A stretch of 31,064 bases of DNA from a virus: IMG/VR virus record IMGVR_UViG_3300036861_000376, positions 1 through 31,064 of that record. One strand, given 5' to 3'. A program made the position numbers and the translations under genes. Below, one piece after another: positions 7,917 to 15,566 of the stretch. The notes beneath the pieces are model-generated. The model did no database searches and was not told the DNA's origin. It saw nothing but the letters and a program-made list of their open reading frames with translations. Every line of letters begins with the position of its first letter. The first letter of the stretch is position 1.

Positions 7917-8849
7917 CTATGTCCCCGCGAACGGATAGGTGCGGCCGTTGCCGCCGTTGTAGAGTGCCGACCGCTCGGCGGTGCTCAGCACTTTCTTCCA
8001 GAACCCGACCTCGTCGACCCGGCCGTCCATGAAAAACCCTGCCCCTGACCCGATCCGAAAGGTCTCTGTCCCGACAAAAACACCGGCGCTATGCGCGACG
8101 CTGTCGACCGGTCCGTCGTTGACCTGGACGTTGAGCGTGTTATTCACGCTGTCGTGCCAGCCGACGACAAAGTACCATGTGGCGGTTGCCGGCGACCCGG
8201 CCGTGTTCGCCACCAGCGCCACCGACGCGCTACCGTCGTTGGAGACCACAAAACGAAACCGATCGGACGAGTTAAAATATTCCAGCAGATACTCGCGCTG
8301 GCCCGCCGCGTTGAACTTTGAAACGAACGGCCGGCGGGCCGACTTGCTGTCGAGATACACCCAGGCGGCGATGGTAAAATCAATGTCGCCGCTCTGTAAC
8401 GAGGCATTTGACGCGCGACTCAGGCTCTCGCTATTTGCCGCCGTGAATTGCGCGGCATTCCCAACCTTGCCGGGGTTCTGTGTGACGGTATTGTTGTCGG
8501 TGAGGTCGTTTGCAGACGCCACAACCGCATCGGCGCGCGTGCCGCTGGCCTCCTCGAGCTTCCAGTAACTGATCAGCCCGGAGAGCAGCGCGAGCGACCC
8601 GCTCACAATGACGATCGGCAGCGCCGGGCCTCCCAGCGGCCGCGCCCCGCGCGCCCCAGGCGCGACCACGATCGGCACGGGCTCGTTCCCCTGGGTCGGC
8701 CGCCCGTCGCTGACCACGATCACTGGACGAGCGGGCCCGCCCTCAACTGGGCGCCCGTCGGTGACCACGGCCACGCGCAGCGCTGGCCCGCCATCGGCGT
8801 AGCGGTCGGTGACGAGTGTGACAGGAATCGCGGGTCCGGCCTGGGTCAT
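7917..8849 (-). CDS. LamG/concanavalin-like virion adhesin
   Basis: 310 aa from the ATG at 8849, chosen because GGGAG lies 8 bases before it and the ATG overlaps the preceding TGA; an ATG at 8864 has no ribosome site. Residues 4-84 are four to five imperfect repeats of a 'GGPALPVxVVSDGRP' unit of about 18 residues. Residues 92-308 are a laminin-G-like jelly roll (ISYWKLEE, DFTIAAWVYLD, FRFVVSNDG, WYFVVGWHD, GRVDEVGFWKKVLSTAE), ending in the usual LYNGGNGRTYPF. Such domains bind glycans or proteins on surfaces; in phages they are tail or capsid decorations. It lies between the glycan-synthesis genes and the connector-like gene, within the virion operon. Confidence 0.8.
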   Translation of the reverse strand: MTQAGPAIPVTLVTDRYADGGPALRVAVVTDGRPVEGGPARPVIVVSDGRPTQGNEPVPIVVAPGARGARPLGGPALPIVIVSGSLALLSGLISYWKLEEASGTRADAVVASANDLTDNNTVTQNPGKVGNAAQFTAANSESLSRASNASLQSGDIDFTIAAWVYLDSKSARRPFVSKFNAAGQREYLLEYFNSSDRFRFVVSNDGSASVALVANTAGSPATATWYFVVGWHDSVNNTLNVQVNDGPVDSVAHSAGVFVGTETFRIGSGAGFFMDGRVDEVGFWKKVLSTAERSALYNGGNGRTYPFAGT

Positions 8850-9154
8850 TTCTTGTGCTCCCATTTCTTGATGACGACAGTTCCAGCACTCAGCGCCAGC
8901 CAGGTGAGTGGCCAGGCGTACACGTCGGCGTAGCCCAGCACCGTGATAGCGATCGCGGCCGGCAGCGCCACCCAGAACGACACACAGATCGGGCAGTTGA
9001 GCCCGCGCCCCACCCAGGTCTGCTGATCGGGATCGAACGCCCCGCGTAGCTTAGTAAAGATCGCCCCCGGCCCTTCCTCCTCAGCGACCATGCGGCTGAG
9101 GCGGTAGACCGCGAGTGCGGCCACGAGAAAAGCGAACGGTTCAATCATGTGCAT
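8846..9154 (-). CDS. DUF1360 family membrane protein
   Basis: 102 aa with three likely membrane spans (about 4-20, 55-75, 78-95). The block AVYRLSRMVAEEEGPGAIF...LRGAF and, after it, GLNCPICVSFW with its CxxC is characteristic of the DUF1360 family, which is common next to phage and sporulation genes and has no established function. A second ATG two codons in could also be used. The start overlaps the aminotransferase gene, and the stop overlaps the LamG gene (ATGA), so it is translationally coupled to both. A holin-like or membrane-docking role is possible but only a guess. Confidence 0.7.
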   Translation of the reverse strand: MHMIEPFAFLVAALAVYRLSRMVAEEEGPGAIFTKLRGAFDPDQQTWVGRGLNCPICVSFWVALPAAIAITVLGYADVYAWPLTWLALSAGTVVIKKWEHKK

Positions 9155-10211
9155 GGACCCACTCCCGAATGGCTTTCGCGATATGCTCCCGGTCGCTATT
9201 ACTCACCCACCAGCCGACCGGGATGGCGACGTTGCGCGACGCGAAATGATCGACCCCGGGCAGCGGCCCGCTCGGAAACTGAAACGCTGCGTGCGTGTCG
9301 TTCCGTGTGTGTACCGGGCTAGCGGCAATTCCGTGGTCAGCCAGCCAGGAAATAAAGCCTTGCCGATCGTCCACCAGCAGGGTGTAGAGCCACCAGGCCG
9401 AGTGGTCATTCCAGATCGGCCGCGTGATGCCCGGCAGATCGGCCAGCGCGTGGTGGTAGTACAGCGCGTTGCCCCAGTGCGTGCCGAGTATCCACGGCAG
9501 CTCGGGGATGTTCGCCAGCCCGATCGCCGCCGCGATGTCGTTCATGTGGTACTTGTAGCCGACCTCCTGAATGTTCTGCTCGCACCGAAAGTCGGCTTTG
9601 CTGCGCCGATCGAGCCCGTACCACCGCAGCAGCCGCGCGCGCTCCAGCTCGTCGAGTGGGCACCATAGCGCGCCGCCGTCGCCCGTGGTCAGGTGCTTGA
9701 TTGCTTGAAAAGAAAAACAGGCATAATCCCCACCGATGCCGGCCGTGAGTGAGTGCGCCGCGTCCTGAATGACTGGCAGCCCGAACACTTTCAGGCTGTC
9801 GTAGTCACACAGCGCGCCGCCCCAATCGACGGCCATAATCGCCTTGACGTGCGGCGTAATCGCCAGCCGTTCGGCCACGCTGGCCGGGTCGATCAGCCCG
9901 GTCAAGGGATCGACATCCGCCCAGACCGGGCGCGCGCCGCGCCGCACAATCACGCTGTTGGTCGCGGTACAGGTGACTGGCGTGGTGATGACCGCGTCGC
10001 CAGGCCCCACGCCGATCAGGTGCAGCGCCAGGTCGAGCGCGCTGGTACAGCTGTTGGTCGAGATAGGCGGCTGGGGTGTGCTCAGCACATCTTGCAGCGC
10101 GGCCTCGAACGCCTCGACCTGCTCGCCCTGCCCGATGTAGCCCGATGCCAGCACTGCCGCCACGCGCTCAGCGGCTTCGTCACTCATCGCAACTTTGAAC
10201 AGCGGTATCAT
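9141..10211 (-). CDS. DegT/DnrJ/EryC1/StrS-type sugar aminotransferase
   Basis: 356 aa from the ATG at 10211, which overlaps the previous TGA; an upstream in-frame extension reads as arginine-rich antisense-like sequence and is rejected. PLP-dependent fold I: TNSCTSALDLALHLIGVGPGD (53-72) binds cofactor phosphate, QDAAHSLTAG (149-158) carries the pyridine-nitrogen Asp, and SFQAIKHLTTGDGG (167-180) carries the Schiff-base lysine K172. These enzymes aminate 3- or 4-keto nucleotide sugars. With the GNAT gene two places upstream it suggests synthesis of an N-acylated amino sugar (compare PseC/PseH or WecE/WecD). No dehydratase is seen in the window, so the keto-sugar would come from the host. Confidence 0.9.
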   Translation of the reverse strand: MIPLFKVAMSDEAAERVAAVLASGYIGQGEQVEAFEAALQDVLSTPQPPISTNSCTSALDLALHLIGVGPGDAVITTPVTCTATNSVIVRRGARPVWADVDPLTGLIDPASVAERLAITPHVKAIMAVDWGGALCDYDSLKVFGLPVIQDAAHSLTAGIGGDYACFSFQAIKHLTTGDGGALWCPLDELERARLLRWYGLDRRSKADFRCEQNIQEVGYKYHMNDIAAAIGLANIPELPWILGTHWGNALYYHHALADLPGITRPIWNDHSAWWLYTLLVDDRQGFISWLADHGIAASPVHTRNDTHAAFQFPSGPLPGVDHFASRNVAIPVGWWVSNSDREHIAKAIREWVHAHD

Positions 10212-10891
10212 TCGAGCCAGCCCTTTGCGAATAACTCGGTTGCGTTGGCGTTGTAGACCGCGTGCTGGGTGTAGGCAAGCGCGTTGTGGGCGTGCAGCCG
10301 GCGCCAGCCGGCTACCCCGCCACAGTGCGGAATGGCGTGCGTGTTGTGGACCTTGTCGACCGCCCACAAGAACACATCGTCATGGCACGCGATCGTCGTC
10401 TCGTTCCACCGGATGCCCTCAGCCACGTAGCAGGCCGTGCGGTGGGCAAAGTTGCCGGTGGTCAGCATCCGCATGTCGAGCGGGCAGAGCCGGTCCAGCG
10501 TCGACGCCTGGCCGTCTTCGAAGGTGTACCAGTCGCCGCGCGTCCAGTGCTCAGCCGGGTGCAGATCAAACCACGCGCGTACGGTGTCCAGCCAGCCGGG
10601 ATGGAACAGGTCATCATCGCAGAGATAGGTCACCACGTCGGCAGTGACCAGGCCCAGCGCCTGGTTGATCAGCCGGCCCAGGCGCGGTGTGACGAGTCGC
10701 TCCGCAGTGGTCATCTTTGGCGCATCCACAAAGCAGTAGGCTGGAAAGTCGGTCATCAGCTTGTGCGGGTCAAAGTCGCTGCCATCATCCACCAGCACCA
10801 CCTGGTCAGGCCCGGCCGCGAGACTGGCCAGCGCCTCGCGCAGCATGCGCGGCCGGTTGTAGGACAGGAGAATTGTGGCAACAGTCGTCAT
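10208..10891 (-). CDS. Family 2-like glycosyltransferase (GT-A)
   Basis: 227 aa. The N-terminus TVATILLSYNRPRMLREALASL and then VVLVDDGSD are the nucleotide-binding start of GT2 enzymes; TYLCDDDLFHPGWL supplies the metal-binding DxD. A later HDDVFLW segment matches the acceptor-side acidic motif. Transfers a sugar from a nucleotide donor to an unknown acceptor. Overlaps both neighbours by 4 bases (ATGA). Shorter than typical GT2 enzymes (about 250-300 aa) and with no membrane span, so cytosolic. Confidence 0.85.
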   Translation of the reverse strand: MTTVATILLSYNRPRMLREALASLAAGPDQVVLVDDGSDFDPHKLMTDFPAYCFVDAPKMTTAERLVTPRLGRLINQALGLVTADVVTYLCDDDLFHPGWLDTVRAWFDLHPAEHWTRGDWYTFEDGQASTLDRLCPLDMRMLTTGNFAHRTACYVAEGIRWNETTIACHDDVFLWAVDKVHNTHAIPHCGGVAGWRRLHAHNALAYTQHAVYNANATELFAKGWLE

Positions 10892-11313
10892 TTCTTGTAC
10901 ACCAGCACCGCCGTGCGGTCCTGCGCGTAGGCGATTTCATAGCCCGCCCGGAGCGCGGCGCGGATCGACGGCGTGTTATCCGCCAGAATCTCAGCCCAGA
11001 CATCGTCCGAGATAGCCAGCGCGAGCCAGCGGTAGATCCCAGTTCCGTAGCCCTGCCCTCGGTAGCGCGGCGCGACTGCGAGACTGCACCACCAGCGCCC
11101 GCCCTCCAGGCGCAAGAGCCCGTAGCCCACGTCGGTGTTGCTCTCACTGAACAGAAAGATCGGGTAATCGTGCGGCGCGCGAGCTGCCCACCACGCCCGC
11201 TGCTCAGCCGGCGTGATTTCGTGCGTGTCGCGCGTCATCCACTGCCGGCCGCTGTTGCGGATCACCCTTAGGGTTTCCACATCTTTCTCAGTGTGAACAG
11301 GTCGTGCGTTCAT
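10888..11313 (-). CDS. GNAT N-acetyltransferase
   Basis: 141 aa from the ATG at 11313, overlapping the upstream stop; a longer frame to 11361 lies inside the glycosyltransferase upstream. The acetyl-CoA loop is RYRGQGYG (83-90) after the beta-strand WWCSLAVAP; the C-terminal strand EIAYAQDRTAVLVYK completes the fold. The N-terminal part RVIRNSGRQWMTRDT...ITPAEQRAWW resembles sugar-acylating GNATs such as PseH, which acetylate the amine made by a DegT enzyme. In this operon that partner is the aminotransferase at 9141-10211. Assignment to a sugar rather than to a protein substrate is inferred from context. Confidence 0.8.
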   Translation of the reverse strand: MNARPVHTEKDVETLRVIRNSGRQWMTRDTHEITPAEQRAWWAARAPHDYPIFLFSESNTDVGYGLLRLEGGRWWCSLAVAPRYRGQGYGTGIYRWLALAISDDVWAEILADNTPSIRAALRAGYEIAYAQDRTAVLVYKK

Positions 11314-11888
11314 CGCGCCACCGCTATCACATCGTCGTACCAGGCTGGGCCAATTTGCCACTTCGCCAGGGTGCTTTCGATAAAGTCAAAGTCGCCACCA
11401 TACCGATCGCCCCACTTGCCCAGCTTCTCAGGAATATTCGGCGGCACAATGCAGTGCCCACCGATCGCACTCTCCACCGCCTCGTACCGCTCCGGCAGCG
11501 TGCGGCCGAGCCGCTGACAGACAAACTTGAACATCAGCGGCCGCCGCTCGTTCACTTGTTCCGCCCGATGGCGGATGATGTGCAGCGCCTCGGGTGTAAA
11601 CACATCGTCGTCGTCGATAAACACCAGATAGTCGCCAAGGGCCTGCGTCATCCCATAGTTGATCTGGCAATGCCCCCAGCAGTGATGGCCAGCGTCGAAC
11701 GGCAGAAAGCGGTACGGTGGTCCTTTGCCCTCGATCTCAGCTGCCAGCCAGGTCAATGGGTGGTCGTGCGTGTCGCCGATAATCAGCACCTCGTCACCGT
11801 CCGCGAGCTGCGGATCGATCGAGTCGAACAGGCGATGCAGCCCGTCGCCGTCCGGCGTCGGCACGATTATCGAGAGACGGCAGGCCAT
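11310..11888 (-). CDS. Family 2-like glycosyltransferase (GT-A)
   Basis: 192 aa. MACRLSIIVPTPDGDGLHRLFDSI opens a GT2 fold; INYGMTQALGDYLVFIDDDDVFTPEAL carries the DxD motif; the C-terminal third (HCIVPPNIPEKLGKW, DFDFIESTL) matches the acceptor-binding half. It overlaps the upstream glycosyltransferase by 22 bases and the acetyltransferase by 4, so the set is one translation-coupled unit. Acceptor and donor unknown. Confidence 0.85.
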   Translation of the reverse strand: MACRLSIIVPTPDGDGLHRLFDSIDPQLADGDEVLIIGDTHDHPLTWLAAEIEGKGPPYRFLPFDAGHHCWGHCQINYGMTQALGDYLVFIDDDDVFTPEALHIIRHRAEQVNERRPLMFKFVCQRLGRTLPERYEAVESAIGGHCIVPPNIPEKLGKWGDRYGGDFDFIESTLAKWQIGPAWYDDVIAVAR

Positions 11889-12514
11889 CCGAGTGCCCTT
11901 CGCTGCTCAAACAATTTCCGATCGCGCTCCGCTTTGGCGCGGCCTTCCGCATACACAGCATCGTCGGCTGCCCCAAAGTAGGGATGGTCGTGCGCCAGGA
12001 TAGACCAGGGCGCCTTGGCGTACACGTCGTCGGCGGTCGCCCGCTCGACGAGCTCATTGTCGCCGTAGCTATGGTCGTACCAGACCGGATAACCACCATA
12101 GCGCTCGAGCAGCGACCGGCTGATAAGAAAATGACAACTATGCTCGACCCCGTGCCCGTCGCCGTTGAAACCCACCAGGCCGTCGCCGTCGCCAAATGTC
12201 TGCTGATAGGCTTCTACTGCGCGTTGCAGCCACGGCCCAACCGGGATAAGATCGTTGGCGAGACTGGCGATCAGTAGCGCATCAGTGCGTTTGATAGCCC
12301 ACTGCATTGCCTGCCAATAGGTCAAGCGGTCGCTATCGTGGCAAAAGGTTTCAACCCCCATCTGGCGTAACTGCCCAAACCACTCAGCTTCACCGCGCGC
12401 CCCAACCGCGTACAGTCGCCACTCCACGTTGCCCGCCGTTGCGAGTAGTCGCTTGGCGTTGCGGATGGTCTGCTCGGCACGGCCCCGGCACGGCATGATG
12501 GCGGCGACGTTCAT
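11867..12514 (-). CDS. Glycosyltransferase-like protein (GT-A fold, atypical DxD)
   Basis: 215 aa. MNVAAIMPCRGRAEQTIRNAKRLL is a GT2-type start. At the metal site it reads LLIASLANDLIPVG, so the usual DxD is replaced by AND, and catalysis may be altered. Later HSCHFLISRSLLERYGGY and YGDNELVERA match the acceptor half of GT-A proteins. Overlaps both neighbours. It may be a divergent enzyme or a non-catalytic partner of the adjacent transferases. Confidence 0.75.
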   Translation of the reverse strand: MNVAAIMPCRGRAEQTIRNAKRLLATAGNVEWRLYAVGARGEAEWFGQLRQMGVETFCHDSDRLTYWQAMQWAIKRTDALLIASLANDLIPVGPWLQRAVEAYQQTFGDGDGLVGFNGDGHGVEHSCHFLISRSLLERYGGYPVWYDHSYGDNELVERATADDVYAKAPWSILAHDHPYFGAADDAVYAEGRAKAERDRKLFEQRRALGWPAVSR

Positions 12515-13548
12515 GGCTTGGCCAGCTCCACTTTCTTGGGCCTAAGCGCTTTTGTCGGCTCGGCGTCCGGTCTGAGCGCTTCGGGCGGCGGTACCGCCGG
12601 GTCTTGCTTCGGCACGATTCGGAGCGGCACGCGCTCGGCCAGCCAGGCCGCTTCGGCCTGGGTCACATCGGCGTAGCGGTGTTTGGCATTGTTGCCCAGC
12701 CGGATCAGCCGGTGCCCAAAGTCGAACGGGATCGAGCCGCGCTCCTCACCCAGGTACTGCACCCGCACCATGCCGCCCTCGACGTTGACCGGGTTCGGCT
12801 CAGCGAGATTGCCCACCGCCTGCCCGGCCAGCTTGACCAGCGGCGCGTCATCACCGCAACAGCTTGCCATCGGTATTACCCCTTGTTCGTTTCGGTAGTC
12901 TTTCCAGACCGGCTCCATCGTTTCCCTGTTGGGATAGAAGCGGGTCATCCGGTCGCCTTCCCAGACCCGGTAGACAAAGATCGGCTGATTGGTCCGGTAG
13001 CCGCAGATGCCTGCCTGCGCGAGCCTGAGATGAAACCGCCAATCCTCCCAGGCGTCGCCGCGCTCGTCCATCCCGCCGACCGCCCGGACGTGCTTGGCCG
13101 GGATCAGCGTCGTGATGACGTGGATGTTGTAGCGCGCCATGTTGGCCTGGACATAATCCGGCGCCCCGCGCAGCTCATACGCGCCGGTCTGCTCAAACGT
13201 GTAGCAGTCGCCGTAGACATAGCCGTGGCCGCCTTCGGCGTAGGCACGCAGCAGATGCTCGATGCCGCGCGGCAGGTAGTAGTCGTCGGCGTCCAGGAAG
13301 CTGAGAAACTGCCCACGCGCCTTTTCTATCCCCCGGTTGCGCGTTCTTGCCGGGCCGCGCCGCTCGCCGTCCGACTCCAGCACCGTGCAGCCGGGCAACT
13401 GTCCGATCTCTGTCTCCCCATCTGCAACCAGGATGGTTTCGCATAATGGCGCCACGCTCTGGTAGGCCACGCTGGCCGCTGCGACGCGGCAGTGCTCAGC
13501 GTGACGCGGGCCGACCGGGATGATGACACTGACGAGCGGCTTATCCAC
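12511..13548 (-). CDS. Family 2 glycosyltransferase fused to a small phage-type C-terminal domain
   Basis: 345 aa, GTG start with GAGGGAAG upstream, overlapping the previous stop by 8 bases. Residues 5-205 are a full GT2 domain: VSVIIPVGPRHAEHC, ETILVADGE, LSFLDADDYYLPRG (DxD at 86-88), and DERGDAWEDWRFHLRL (ED base region). Residues 225-345 are not glycosyltransferase: a CC pair at 230-231, then GMVRVQYLGEERGSIPF...YADVTQAEAAWLAE (259-305), which resembles small proteins encoded next to capsid genes in siphophages, and a Pro/Lys-rich tail. The fusion suggests that the enzyme docks on, or is packaged with, the virion. This is the first gene of the glycan island. Confidence 0.82.
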   Translation of the reverse strand: MDKPLVSVIIPVGPRHAEHCRVAAASVAYQSVAPLCETILVADGETEIGQLPGCTVLESDGERRGPARTRNRGIEKARGQFLSFLDADDYYLPRGIEHLLRAYAEGGHGYVYGDCYTFEQTGAYELRGAPDYVQANMARYNIHVITTLIPAKHVRAVGGMDERGDAWEDWRFHLRLAQAGICGYRTNQPIFVYRVWEGDRMTRFYPNRETMEPVWKDYRNEQGVIPMASCCGDDAPLVKLAGQAVGNLAEPNPVNVEGGMVRVQYLGEERGSIPFDFGHRLIRLGNNAKHRYADVTQAEAAWLAERVPLRIVPKQDPAVPPPEALRPDAEPTKALRPKKVELAKP

Positions 13549-13834
13549 GGCCGGGCTTCCCTCTCAGCAGCGGCACTTGCGGCAGGCCATTCTGCACACG
13601 CTGCTGTTGCGCCTGAAGCGCCAACTGGCGGGCTGTCGCCGCGGCGATCTCGTCGAGCTCCTCTTGCTTCAGGCGGTCGAGGTTCTCGCGCGCCGTGCCC
13701 TGGATCGGCCGGTAGACCATGTGGCCCTCTTCCCAATACGCCAGGGTCGTCTCTTCGGGCGCATCCTCGATCCGGCGAATGTCCTGCGTGCGAATGATGA
13801 GCGTGCCGTCGCTCGTTGTGAAGGTACTGAGCAT
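13541..13834 (-). CDS. Small capsid-adjacent protein, unknown function
   Basis: 97 aa. Starts at ATG 13834 with GGGGAGGG about 9 bases upstream, directly after the preceding stop. The N-terminal half is beta-like (TLIIRTQDIRRIEDAPEETTLAYWEEG), the rest a Gln/Arg-rich helix (EELDEIAAATARQLALQAQQQRVQ). It resembles small head-associated proteins in layout, but I do not recognise a family. It is followed with an 8-base overlap by the first glycosyltransferase. Confidence 0.65.
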   Translation of the reverse strand: MLSTFTTSDGTLIIRTQDIRRIEDAPEETTLAYWEEGHMVYRPIQGTARENLDRLKQEELDEIAAATARQLALQAQQQRVQNGLPQVPLLRGKPGRG

Positions 13835-13836
13835 TG

Positions 13837-14052
13837 CTATCGCCCTCCCCTGCTGAGGATGCGGCGATACCAGGGCTGCTCCCGAAAGCGTGCTTCCCAG
13901 CGCTGCCGCTCACGCTCAGCTTCCAGTTCCTTCCGCACAACGCGCTGCACTGCCGACTCAAGGTTCGGCGGCAATTCCGGCACAAAGTACATAGCCGGTT
14001 GCCTAAACCAAAAATCTAGCTGTTTGTTAAGGTCCGTTTGATTCTCAAACAT
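13837..14052 (-). CDS. Small helical protein downstream of the capsid gene
   Basis: 71 aa from the ATG at 14052, chosen because AGGAG lies 9 bases upstream in the loop of a hairpin; longer in-frame starts run through the structured RNA. Content: MFENQTDLNKQLDFWF, then a Pro-rich turn and a charged helix (VVRKELEAERERQRWEARF) ending RRILSRGGR. Unknown function; a capsid-decoration or head-completion role is possible from position. Confidence 0.6.
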   Translation of the reverse strand: MFENQTDLNKQLDFWFRQPAMYFVPELPPNLESAVQRVVRKELEAERERQRWEARFREQPWYRRILSRGGR

Positions 14053-14055
14053 CGT

Positions 14056-14137
14056 CTGTGTCTCCTCACAGCTCCATGTTGAGCGCGCGGCTGGCGGTGG
14101 AGTCCCCGCCTTTTCGGGAGCGACCCTAGCCGCGCGC
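14056..14137 (-). ncRNA. Structured intergenic RNA, copy 2 (after the capsid gene)
   Basis: Same plan as 4898-4987. Minus strand: 10-bp stem (14128-14137 with 14083-14092); inner hairpin GGCGG/CCGCC (14106-14110 with 14093-14097), paired differently from copy 1 but with the identical loop GGACUCCA (14105-14098); UGGAG (14076-14072) complementary to CUCCA of the loop; then hairpin CUGUG/CACAG (14067-14071 with 14056-14060) with the Shine-Dalgarno in loop AGGAGA. Base changes that keep pairing between the copies support a conserved RNA fold. Confidence 0.75.
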
Positions 14138-14146
14138 ATGCTCCTC

Positions 14147-15565
14147 TTAGCCGTTCGAGCCCGACTGCGGGTAGAAGTACGGCAGCGGGGTGTTGACGCC
14201 GCCACCATTGACGAAGTAGGTCTCATCGGTCATGGCGTCGCGCTCGTGGACAGAGATCGTGTAGCGCATGTTGGTGAATTTCGCCGCCAGGAACGGGGTC
14301 ATCAGAATCAGGCGCGGCCGCTCGACGATCTCGACCTGCACGCAGGTGTGGGTGGGCGACTGCCGGACCTGCAAGAAGCGCCCGTTCTGCAAAACGCTGA
14401 AGTAGCCCTGGGGCGCCATCGCGCTTGCGGCTGCGATCGCCTGCTCATTGAACGGGAAGTACTCCCAGAACAGCGTCGGCTCGCCGTTGGCGGTCAAGGG
14501 CACGAAGTGGATGTCGCTCTCATAGGTGCCCACGACGCCGCCGGCCGCCACTTCCTCGACCTTGGTGTCGTCGATGATGACCTCGTAGCGCTTGCCCTCG
14601 ATGAGCAGGTAGCGGCCCTGCCGCATGTCGTCGCGCATCTTGGTCATCTCTTCGGCGCTGGATGTGCGGATGATGGTGTTGGTCGCGCAGCCGACCGTGG
14701 CGTAGACACACGGCCAGATGTTGGTCAGCGTCCAGAACGCGCCGTAGCGCATCGTGAACGCCCACTTGACATCGAACCCGAGCTGCTCGGCGAGCCGCTC
14801 TAGGTTCGTGACGACATTGGCAAGGATGCCATAGATCGTGCTGCCGCTGCTGGTGGCGTTCGTGCCGTTCAGGTCGATCACGATCGAGTCGGCCGCGGGG
14901 CAGAGCACCCCGGTGATCGCGTCGCGCTTGCCGGTCGAGACCAGCAGATCGAGCCCGCGGTACTGCTGCCAGCCCGCGCTGCCGGCGGTCGTCTGCGGGT
15001 TGCCGGTGTAGATGTAGCGCGCGTAGTCGCGGAAGTAGCCGGTGTACAGCTCGGCCAGCTTCTTCTCGTACTCGGTCTGAAGCGCTTTTTGCCAGTTGAT
15101 TGGGCCGGGCGGCGTGTTGCCCTGCATGTCCGGGCTGCCGAACAGCACGTTATCGGTGAACTCGCCGCGGTTGACGATCTGCCCGGCATACTTGACGTTC
15201 AGCACCTGGCTCTCGCGGCCCTGCTGGCCAAACGGGTGCTGCTGCCGGCAGAGCTTGAATTGCCCCACCAGCGGCCACTCGGCGCAGGCGCCCGTGGGCT
15301 CGGTGCCGGTCGAGGCGGTCAGGCCCGTCAGGATGCCGAAGATCTCGTTGGTGTCGATCGAGGGCCTGACCGGCAGCCGCCCCGCCAGCCCGCGCGGCAT
15401 GATCATCGCGTTGACGATCTGCCTCGAGAGGCCCGGCGTCGCCAAGAGCCCGCCAGGGCCGTGCAACTGCGCGCCGGCGGAGGTGCCGGCGTCTTTGAAC
15501 GTGGACGCCATCGCATTGAAAAAGCGAATGGCATCAGGCGTGAGCGATGGCGTCAATCCTTCCAT
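14147..15565 (-). CDS. Major capsid protein (HK97 fold likely)
   Basis: 472 aa, immediately downstream of the protease/scaffold gene, as in HK97-type phages. The sequence is soluble, mixed alpha/beta, with a variable N-terminus and the C-terminal pattern of capsid proteins (HTCVQVEIVERPRLILMTPFLAAKFTNMRYTI). Segments GEFTDNVLFGSPD and FDVKWAFTMRYGAFWTLTNIWP look like E-loop and spine regions, though I cannot map them exactly. Residues 24-48 are nearly identical to residues 36-60 of the upstream protease/scaffold. The gene has a strong AAGGAGA site in a leader shared with the putative tail tube gene and is followed by the structured RNA copy 2. High expression is expected. Confidence 0.85.
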   Translation of the reverse strand: MEGLTPSLTPDAIRFFNAMASTFKDAGTSAGAQLHGPGGLLATPGLSRQIVNAMIMPRGLAGRLPVRPSIDTNEIFGILTGLTASTGTEPTGACAEWPLVGQFKLCRQQHPFGQQGRESQVLNVKYAGQIVNRGEFTDNVLFGSPDMQGNTPPGPINWQKALQTEYEKKLAELYTGYFRDYARYIYTGNPQTTAGSAGWQQYRGLDLLVSTGKRDAITGVLCPAADSIVIDLNGTNATSSGSTIYGILANVVTNLERLAEQLGFDVKWAFTMRYGAFWTLTNIWPCVYATVGCATNTIIRTSSAEEMTKMRDDMRQGRYLLIEGKRYEVIIDDTKVEEVAAGGVVGTYESDIHFVPLTANGEPTLFWEYFPFNEQAIAAASAMAPQGYFSVLQNGRFLQVRQSPTHTCVQVEIVERPRLILMTPFLAAKFTNMRYTISVHERDAMTDETYFVNGGGVNTPLPYFYPQSGSNG

Positions 15566-15566
15566 T

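Noticed and set aside
10212-10367. N-terminal extension of the DegT aminotransferase
   Set aside because: It is Arg/Gln-rich, lies inside the upstream glycosyltransferase in another frame, and the family fold begins at the ATG at 10211.
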